Shown: positions 1-5,300 of the stretch, in pieces
How positions within the stretch are numbered: position 1 is the first letter of the stretch
Layout of the letters: every line of letters begins with the position of its first letter
DNA from: JABDJZ01 sp047619685
Lineage (GTDB): Bacteria; Bacteroidota; Rhodothermia; Rhodothermales; UBA10348
Assembly (NCBI GenBank): GCA_047619685.1
Contig: JBLHLC010000070.1
Span: forward strand, 1-12,959
Direction of reading: 5' to 3'
Length of the DNA stretch: 12,959 nt
Notes under the pieces: generated by a model
Told to the model about the DNA's origin: nothing
The model's input: only the letters and a program-made list of their open reading frames with translations
The model's database searches: none
Made by a program: the position numbers and the translations under genes

Positions 1-432
1 CTCGTCAGGCGTCACGGGTTGCACCGACAATCTGGGATTGCGCACCAACTGCATCTGTGCCAGCTTCGGATTGGCCTTGGCATCGTGAAGAGAGACCTTG
101 TTTGGCAGCGCGCGATCATGCTTGATGTCGACCATAAACCAGCGCGGGCTGTCCTCAGGACTCCGCGGATCGGGGTGATCTGAATCTGCATCCCAGGCTG
201 TCCAATCCGGGTATCCGTCCCGAACCACGGTGGCGGTCCCGACCACCGCGCTCGGCTTGCCGTTGGAGTGATAGAAAAGGACACGGTCCCCGACCTTGAT
301 GTCGTCGCGCAGAAAATTCCGCGCGCGGTAATTCCGGACGCCGTCCCAATGTGTGACCCCGTCTCGTTGAAGGTCCTCGAACGAATAGACGTTCTCCTCC
401 GACTTCATGAGCCAGTATCGCTTCTCCGCCAT
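1..432 (-). CDS. EVE domain-containing protein (3' end outside window)
   Basis: Reading leftward from an ATG at 432, 144 codons run to the window edge without a stop. Family landmarks are near complete: YWLMKSE (residues 6-12), WDGVRNYRARN (29-39), FYHSN (53-57), a DPRS..SPRW segment (88-98) and RLSVQPVT (134-141). EVE proteins are PUA-like folds of about 150-160 residues, so only the last dozen or so residues should be missing. The family is cytoplasmic; homologues bind nucleic acid, and modified cytosines have been proposed or shown as ligands for some members. The substrate here is not known. An AAGAGAAGAGG purine run lies just upstream as a ribosome binding site and fixes the start. It is the last visible gene of a minus-strand run, 70 bp after the small membrane protein gene. 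I see no terminator or promoter in that gap, so co-transcription is plausible. Confidence 0.93.
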   Translation of the reverse strand, partial: MAEKRYWLMKSEENVYSFEDLQRDGVTHWDGVRNYRARNFLRDDIKVGDRVLFYHSNGKPSAVVGTATVVRDGYPDWTAWDADSDHPDPRSPEDSPRWFMVDIKHDRALPNKVSLHDAKANPKLAQMQLVRNPRLSVQPVTPDE

Positions 433-502
433 GCCTCTTCTCTTGGGATGATGAGGCAAAAGATAGGATGCGACCGGGCGGGTAGGCTACCAGCCGGGGG
501 CG

Positions 503-769
503 TTAGGCCGCGCGGCGTACGGGCGGGCGGTCGCGCAGGGCTTCCAGGTCCACCCTATGCAGTCCCTCGCGCCGACTCATCGGACGATTCGGTTCTTCAA
601 CTGGCTTCTGGGCGTTGAGATTGCGGAATTCTGCGACGAGATGGAAGAAAATCATTCCCACGCCACTTACGGTGATGAGGCCCAAAACGGCGACTCCGGT
701 CCAAATAATAAACTGCATGACTCTGGCGGGATTGTTCGTCCGCCACCATGCAAGCAGCGTACCGTTCAC
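503..769 (-). CDS. Small single-pass membrane protein of unknown function (88 aa)
   Basis: The gene starts at a GTG whose last two bases form part of the TGA stop of tag (GTGA, 4-bp overlap), a sign of translational coupling. The protein has a short N-terminal stretch (MNGTLLAWWRTNNPAR), one strongly hydrophobic segment at about residues 19-43 (FIIWTGVAVLGLITVSGVGM and following), then a polar, Arg/Glu-rich tail that ends RRAA. The positive charge on both sides makes the topology unclear. I do not recognise a family. A later in-frame ATG at 718 (residue 18) would still keep the hydrophobic segment and cannot be excluded, because the ribosome binding site for the GTG is weak. Its place between a DNA glycosylase gene and an EVE gene is the only functional hint. 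Confidence 0.68.
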   Translation of the reverse strand: MNGTLLAWWRTNNPARVMQFIIWTGVAVLGLITVSGVGMIFFHLVAEFRNLNAQKPVEEPNRPMSRREGLHRVDLEALRDRPPVRRAA

Positions 770-1305
770 GCCGGGCGCATCCAGGGTGGGCCAAGCTCAT
801 TGATGCGGGCATAGACCGGGCAGGAATCGGAGTGCGCGCCGGGCAGGTAACCCGTGCTCATCAGAAACTCGCCGGTGATCTCCCCGCCGGTGAACTTGAA
901 GGTCTTCTTGAACAGCTTGACCCAATCGGCTTTGGGCAACGGATGGTGAGCGTCCAACCATGCCTGGAACGAACCATGCGAGGCGCGAAGGGCCTGGATG
1001 GTCCGGGCATTCTCTACTGCCGCGTTCACCTTCAGCCTGTTTCGGATGATGCTGGCGTCGGCCAGAAGTCGCGCTTTTTCGGCTTCGCCGTATCCGGCCA
1101 CGACGTCTATGTCGAAGCCGTCGAACGCCTTGCGAAATCCTGCGCGTTTCTTCAGGATCGTCAGCCACGACAGGCCGGCCTGATTGAGTTCGAGCACGAG
1201 CCGCTCGAAAAGGTCATTGTCGTCACTTACGGGAAAGCCGTACTCCACATCGTGGTAAGGACCATGAAACGGGTGGCCCACCGCATGATCACAATAGCTG
1301 CTCAT
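766..1305 (-). CDS. tag: DNA-3-methyladenine glycosylase I
   Basis: Tag is a cytoplasmic base-excision repair enzyme that cleaves the N-glycosidic bond of 3-methyladenine in alkylated DNA. The 179-aa length is close to the usual 185-190. The zinc-snap ligands of the family are all present: Cys5 and His18 near the N-terminus, and His158-x3-Cys162 near the C-terminus. The catalytic-pocket signature ELNQAGLSW (Glu39 to Trp47) aligns with the E. coli Glu38/Trp46 region and is followed by LTILKKR. Tyr17 matches pocket Tyr16. By eye, the residues equivalent to E. coli Trp6 and Trp21 are His7 and Tyr22, so the aromatic pocket differs slightly. The ATG overlaps the TGA of the upstream peptidase gene (ATGA) and is preceded by a purine-rich AAAGGGGGGCGG. 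The next gene overlaps its stop in the same way. Confidence 0.95.
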   Translation of the reverse strand: MSSYCDHAVGHPFHGPYHDVEYGFPVSDDNDLFERLVLELNQAGLSWLTILKKRAGFRKAFDGFDIDVVAGYGEAEKARLLADASIIRNRLKVNAAVENARTIQALRASHGSFQAWLDAHHPLPKADWVKLFKKTFKFTGGEITGEFLMSTGYLPGAHSDSCPVYARINELGPPWMRPA

Positions 1306-3512
1306 CCGCCCCCCTTTGCGGCTTCCGAGGCTTCTAGCAAATGTGTGCTCACGTTCCGAAGCGTGCCCGAGACCCGTTCTATCTGCCTGTTAACCTCGTC
1401 CCACTCGGCCTCCTCGATGGCCTCCCGCACGCCCGGCAGTGTCTTCACCCCGTAGCCCGTGTAGTAGCCCGGCGCATAGATCTGGTGGCGAAACCACGGC
1501 CGCTTGGGTAGGCCGTCCATACTTGTCATGACCCTTTCCGCGACGTACAGAAGCCGGTTGAGCTCTTCGGACCCTGCGGCCCCTTCCAGTGCAGCCTTTA
1601 GTTCGGCGGCCGCTGCGTTCAGTCCGTCGCGCGCATTCATGAGCGGCGCGAAGTTCAGTTGTGGCACCGCCTCGGGCGCTTCGGGCGCAACGAACGTCTT
1701 GGTGGGATCGGCCGCCAATTCATAGACCCCGTCCTCTAGCAATTTCCGCTCCCGTTCGACGCTGGAGCGCTCATCGTCCGCCAACTTCACCACCTCATCC
1801 ACGTACGTGGAGACGTTGTCGGCGAATGCCGAATACTTGAACGGGAGGATGTCAGCGTTGGCCAGCCTCAACGTGGCGCGACCGCCGACCTTGGCCAGCG
1901 TGGCTCCGTAAGCAAATCCTGGGTCACCGAACCGGACGAAGTACTCGTAGGAATCAAAGGCAGAATGATAGGAACCGCCTGAACTCTCGCCCCCGAAACC
2001 AATGTTCAGTGAGGCGATGCCGAGGTGCTGCAGGAACGGGGTATAGTCGGAACCACTCCCAAGCGGGCTGATGCGCAAATCCTTGCGCGTGTCTGCTTCC
2101 TTCTCTCCCCCGGCCCGCCGTCTTGCGCGTGCCCGGTCCGAGACGCTCACCCCGGTCTGAGGATCAGTGACCTGACGGGCGACCTCATTGATGAAGGGCT
2201 CCAACGCGTGAGAACCACCCATCCCCAGAAACCCCCGCCCAGATCCATCGGTGTTGATGTAGGCAACCAGCTTTTCGCGCAATTCGTCCGCGTGGTCTTC
2301 GGCCCACTCCGTCGAACCCAGAAGCCCAGGCTCCTCGGCATCCCAACTCCCGAACAGAATGGTTCTGCGAGGGCGCTTACCCTCGGCAGCCAGCGCTCCG
2401 ATGATGCGGGCCTCCTCCATCAGCGCGACGTGCCCTGAGGTGGGATCGCCAGCACCAAAGACCCAAGCGTCGCGGTGATTGCCACGCATCACCCACTCAT
2501 CCGGAAAGTCCGTGCCCTCCATGCGCGCGATGACATTGTAGGCGGGCGCCAGGTCCCAATTGAATTTGAGTTTGAGGTGCACCCGGGCGGGGCCTGGGCC
2601 AATGTGGTAGGTAATGGGCAGCGCGCCACGCCAGGAACTTGGCGCGACGGGACCCTCCATCTGCTGAAGAAGCGGGAGTGCGTCCGCGTAGGAAATGGGG
2701 AGCACAGGGATCTTCATGATGGTTGGTGCCTCTGCGACCGAAAGCCTCTTGGCGTCTTTGGTCGCTCCAACGAAAGGGGTCAGCGGATCTCCCGGATACG
2801 TCGGCATGTCGGCGACGGAGCCGCGCTGCGCGCCATTCTCCATCCGAAAAGAGCCTTCCGGATAAACGTCCCCCTGATAGTACCCGTCGTCCCGCGGATC
2901 GGAATAGAGAATGCAACCGATGGCACCGTGCTCAGCGGCCACCTTGGGTTTAATCCCCCGCCACGAGCCCCCATATCGGGCGATTACAATCTTTCCTTCC
3001 ACAGAAATGCCGCGGCGATCCAACTCCTCGTAGTCGCCCGGAATGCCGTAATTCACGTACACCAGCTCCGCAGTGACATCGCCATCGGCCGAGTACGCGA
3101 CATAGGGCGGCAACATGTCCTTGCGAACGGAGCTTGAGGCGTCTTCCGGTATGGCCGGCTCTTCCAGTTCTGCCCGGAACCGAACGGGCGACACCATTTC
3201 AAGAACGCGCTCGGCCGGCGTCGGGAAGAGGACGTCATACCGGACGATCTCTGTTTCGTATCCCCACTCGCGAAACTTGGCGGCGGTCCACTCCGCGTTG
3301 GCCTTGCCCCACGGAGACCCCACGTGCTGCGGCTTGGAGGTGAGGTGTTTCATCCAGGCGTCCAGATTGGCCGGATTCACCAAGGCGTCGAATTGCGCCT
3401 CCATTCGAAGCTGAGCCGCGGCGCCCTCCGACGTGAAACCTATGATGGTCTCATCAGGCAGGACGGCGAACGCTGTCACCGCAGTGACGATCAGAGCAAG
3501 TAGGATGCGCAT
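1302..3512 (-). CDS. Secreted M28B metallopeptidase, glutamate carboxypeptidase II-like
   Basis: This 736-aa exported zinc peptidase has the order seen in the GCPII/transferrin-receptor family. A signal peptide covers about residues 1-17. A protease-associated domain lies at about 130-300 (IVIARYGGSWRG, GCILYSDP). The M28 catalytic domain is at about 320-560 and the TfR-like dimerisation domain at about 610-730. All co-catalytic zinc ligands are visible by alignment to human GCPII: His346, Asp356, Glu394, Asp422 and His516, with Glu393 as catalytic base (WDAEEPGLLGSTEW). Bacterial relatives are periplasmic or surface amino- or carboxypeptidases. The arginine patch and the C-terminal Lys-Tyr glutamate sensor of GCPII are not kept, so glutamate specificity is unlikely. 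A GAAAGAGAG run precedes the ATG. The stop overlaps the start of tag, and the alpha/beta-hydrolase gene ends 42 bp upstream. Confidence 0.93.
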   Translation of the reverse strand: MRILLALIVTAVTAFAVLPDETIIGFTSEGAAAQLRMEAQFDALVNPANLDAWMKHLTSKPQHVGSPWGKANAEWTAAKFREWGYETEIVRYDVLFPTPAERVLEMVSPVRFRAELEEPAIPEDASSSVRKDMLPPYVAYSADGDVTAELVYVNYGIPGDYEELDRRGISVEGKIVIARYGGSWRGIKPKVAAEHGAIGCILYSDPRDDGYYQGDVYPEGSFRMENGAQRGSVADMPTYPGDPLTPFVGATKDAKRLSVAEAPTIMKIPVLPISYADALPLLQQMEGPVAPSSWRGALPITYHIGPGPARVHLKLKFNWDLAPAYNVIARMEGTDFPDEWVMRGNHRDAWVFGAGDPTSGHVALMEEARIIGALAAEGKRPRRTILFGSWDAEEPGLLGSTEWAEDHADELREKLVAYINTDGSGRGFLGMGGSHALEPFINEVARQVTDPQTGVSVSDRARARRRAGGEKEADTRKDLRISPLGSGSDYTPFLQHLGIASLNIGFGGESSGGSYHSAFDSYEYFVRFGDPGFAYGATLAKVGGRATLRLANADILPFKYSAFADNVSTYVDEVVKLADDERSSVERERKLLEDGVYELAADPTKTFVAPEAPEAVPQLNFAPLMNARDGLNAAAAELKAALEGAAGSEELNRLLYVAERVMTSMDGLPKRPWFRHQIYAPGYYTGYGVKTLPGVREAIEEAEWDEVNRQIERVSGTLRNVSTHLLEASEAAKGGG

Positions 3513-3554
3513 GTTGGCTCTCTTTCGGGGTTTCCGAAATCTAGCTGTTGGCGC

Positions 3555-4313
3555 TCAACCAAATGGCAATCCGCCCAAGAACGTCTCCACAACGCGCCAC
3601 GTCTCCTGGGTCGACGCGCCGACCCTGGTCGAGTCCAGCGTAGACGATCCGTGTGTTCCGGGGTCGGAAACGTGGACGATATGCCCCATTTCGGTCATCG
3701 CACGGAGTTGTGCGCGCACCGACGGAAACTTGGTCTCGTGGATCGCCCTGAGTACCAAAAGAGGGCTGGCGAGGCCCTGGGCGAAGCTCTCGGGCATGCA
3801 CCCGTCCATGGGGTCCCCCGTGGCCGGCGAAAATGCAAGGACTGCTTTCACCTCGGTCGGCCTTCGAGCCGCCGCCTGGATGGCCAGCGCCGCCGAAAAG
3901 CTGCTCCCCCAGAGAATCGGGTGGTCATCAAAACGGCGGGCTTCTGTGAGGGCCGCCTCCACGTCCAGATAGGCATCGCAGTAGGAGTACTCCGTCTCCC
4001 CGACGCCACTCGCGGTTCGATTGACCGTCCCAAACCGATCCCCGCCTCGTCTCAAGTCCACGGCCAGGACGTCAAAGTCGGCGGCGTTGAGGCGGGGGAT
4101 GATCAGGCCGTACTCTCCTCGGACGTCACCCCCACCTTGATTGAAGACGACAATCGTGCCTAGCGGCGCCGATGAGGCGGGATGCCAGTCCCCGAAGACA
4201 GCCACTCCGTCAGAAGCGGCCAACTGAATTCCTCCTGCCTGCGGGCGTGCCGGGCCGCACCCACCAACGACCAGCGCCAGAACGAAGACGAAAGCAGGGG
4301 CTGAGGCTCGCAC
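3555..4313 (-). CDS. Alpha/beta-hydrolase fold lipoprotein
   Basis: The 252-aa product begins at a GTG with a good ribosome binding site (AGGTGGGAGA), 2 bp after the stop of the NTF2-like gene. A hydrophobic n/h region leads to the lipobox VGGC with Cys19, so the mature protein should be membrane-anchored. The fold is read from a beta-strand/oxyanion segment (GTIVVFNQGGG, 52-62), LAVDLRRGGD (83-92), the nucleophile elbow WGSSFS with Ser138, and a late histidine in GTHGSS (His221). The acid could be Glu193 in the IHETKFP segment, which sits where many dienelactone-hydrolase-like enzymes place it; this is tentative. The elbow ends in Ser rather than Gly (GxSxS). The likely activity is ester or peptide-ester hydrolysis, with unknown substrate. 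Context is a run of exported proteins ahead of the M28 peptidase. Confidence 0.85.
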   Translation of the reverse strand: MRASAPAFVFVLALVVGGCGPARPQAGGIQLAASDGVAVFGDWHPASSAPLGTIVVFNQGGGDVRGEYGLIIPRLNAADFDVLAVDLRRGGDRFGTVNRTASGVGETEYSYCDAYLDVEAALTEARRFDDHPILWGSSFSAALAIQAAARRPTEVKAVLAFSPATGDPMDGCMPESFAQGLASPLLVLRAIHETKFPSVRAQLRAMTEMGHIVHVSDPGTHGSSTLDSTRVGASTQETWRVVETFLGGLPFG

Positions 4314-4315
4314 AA

Positions 4316-5149
4316 TCAGTCTCCCACCTTAAAGATCTTGTTCACGATCTGCCAGCGGCCGTCCACCTTGAGCAGCGACATGTAGTCCACGATGTAGGCG
4401 CCCGGATAGTCCAGGACGATCTTGGCAACCGCTGCGTCTCCCGTGACGTCCACCCAGTCAATGAAGCGGAGCCGCTCTGACTCATTTTCGGCCGGAGTCC
4501 CCAGGGCGCCGGCAATGTAGGCTTCGCTGGTCCTGGTGTTGAGCTCGCCGTCCCGCATCCAATACAGGTTCGAGACCGGATGAAAGGCCTTTGCGTGGTG
4601 GGCACCGTCGCCGGTTGCGTGTCCGCGCAGGTAGTTGCGAAGTGCGGTCTCAACAGCCGATGACTCCACCTTGTCCTGATCCAGGTCGCATTCTTCGCCG
4701 GGACGCCTGGTGTCCGACATGGACACCGCCCGCCACACGCTGTCGGCACCCTTGACGAACTGGAAGTGGTTGACGCCGCAGTGAAGAAACTGGTCATCCA
4801 GATAAAACGCGAAGTCCATCAGCGCGGAGGCAAAATTGTCGCGCACGTCAATCTGCACATCCCAAATCTTTTCGTCCCATACCTGTTCGTGCGGCGAACC
4901 GACGGAAGAAACGAACCCGTCAATCGGGGAGGCCTGCATGAATGGCGTTCCATCGGGCCGACTGCCGCTGGAGACCAGCTGCGCGCCGGGCGCAAAAACT
5001 GCCCTGACTGCCGTGGAGTCGCCCGCGCGCATGCCGTCGAAAAGCTGATCGATCACCGCACGGACCTCATGTTCGGAGTTGTCCTGGGCCTTCGCAAGAC
5101 CAGGAATGAGGAGCGCGCTGACAAAAGCGGAGAGCAGGAAGCGGGTCAT
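4316..5149 (-). CDS. Secreted tandem NTF2-like protein (SnoaL-like plus lumazine-binding-like domain)
   Basis: The open frame extends upstream to 5284, but the ATG at 5149 begins a textbook signal peptide (MTRFLLSAFVSALLIPGLAKA, probable cleavage before Gln22), so that start is chosen; the protein is 277 aa. Two cone-shaped NTF2-like domains can be read. Domain 1, about residues 24-145, has EVRAVIDQLFDGMRAGDS, a F..GAQLVS strand and a DFAFYLD segment. Domain 2, about 163-277, resembles the 'putative lumazine-binding' family, with VETALRNYLRGHATGD, AFHP, IDWVDVTGDAAVAKI and YMSLLKVDGRWQIVNKIF. Such proteins often bind small ligands or act as accessory proteins; no catalytic residue set can be assigned. 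It heads the six-gene minus-strand run and is coupled to the hydrolase lipoprotein gene. There is no clear Shine-Dalgarno at the chosen ATG; a GGAGG lies about 20 nt away. Confidence 0.83.
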   Translation of the reverse strand: MTRFLLSAFVSALLIPGLAKAQDNSEHEVRAVIDQLFDGMRAGDSTAVRAVFAPGAQLVSSGSRPDGTPFMQASPIDGFVSSVGSPHEQVWDEKIWDVQIDVRDNFASALMDFAFYLDDQFLHCGVNHFQFVKGADSVWRAVSMSDTRRPGEECDLDQDKVESSAVETALRNYLRGHATGDGAHHAKAFHPVSNLYWMRDGELNTRTSEAYIAGALGTPAENESERLRFIDWVDVTGDAAVAKIVLDYPGAYIVDYMSLLKVDGRWQIVNKIFKVGD

Positions 5150-5300
5150 GGATGGGCACAGGTGTGTTCGCCTCCAAAGGACGCGTTCGCGGGCGGAGAG
5201 TTGCGCCCCGGGCTTGACGGATGAGAAACGCGCGCGGCGGCAGGTGCATACATCCCTCTCCGCTCCGCATATTGCAGGAAGCACTCACCTCCCTGAACCT
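5150..5300. promoter_or_regulatory. Divergent intergenic region between NTF2-like and M14 genes
   Basis: This 151-bp spacer separates two divergently transcribed exported-protein genes, so it should hold promoters for both. A TTGACG at 5214-5219 resembles a plus-strand -35 box, but no good -10 stands 16-18 bp downstream; the nearest AT-rich patches (CATACAT near 5247, CATATT near 5268) are too far. A TCACCTCC at 5285-5292, just before the M14 start, equals the conserved 3' tail of 16S rRNA and therefore reads as a Shine-Dalgarno on the minus strand. No promoter can be assigned with confidence. Confidence 0.4.

Noticed and set aside
748..1455. 235-codon plus-strand open frame opposite tag and the M28 3' end
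   Set aside because: It is antisense to a gene with intact zinc-snap and pocket motifs, has no family resemblance and crosses two real genes.
2475..3137. 220-codon plus-strand open frame inside the M28 gene
   Set aside because: Antisense shadow of a well-supported peptidase; GC-rich third positions make such frames common.
3433..4163. Overlapping plus-strand frames opposite the alpha/beta-hydrolase lipoprotein gene
   Set aside because: Low-complexity composition, no signal, no motif; the minus-strand gene has a lipobox and a nucleophile elbow.
5150..5284. 45-codon upstream extension of the NTF2-like frame from a GTG at 5284
   Set aside because: The signal peptide begins at the ATG at 5149, and the Shine-Dalgarno-like GGGAGGTGA is only 2 nt from the GTG; kept only as an oddity in the findings.
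5079..5300. 74-codon upstream extension of the M14 frame
   Set aside because: It would overlap the divergent NTF2-like gene and bury the signal peptide that starts at 5301.
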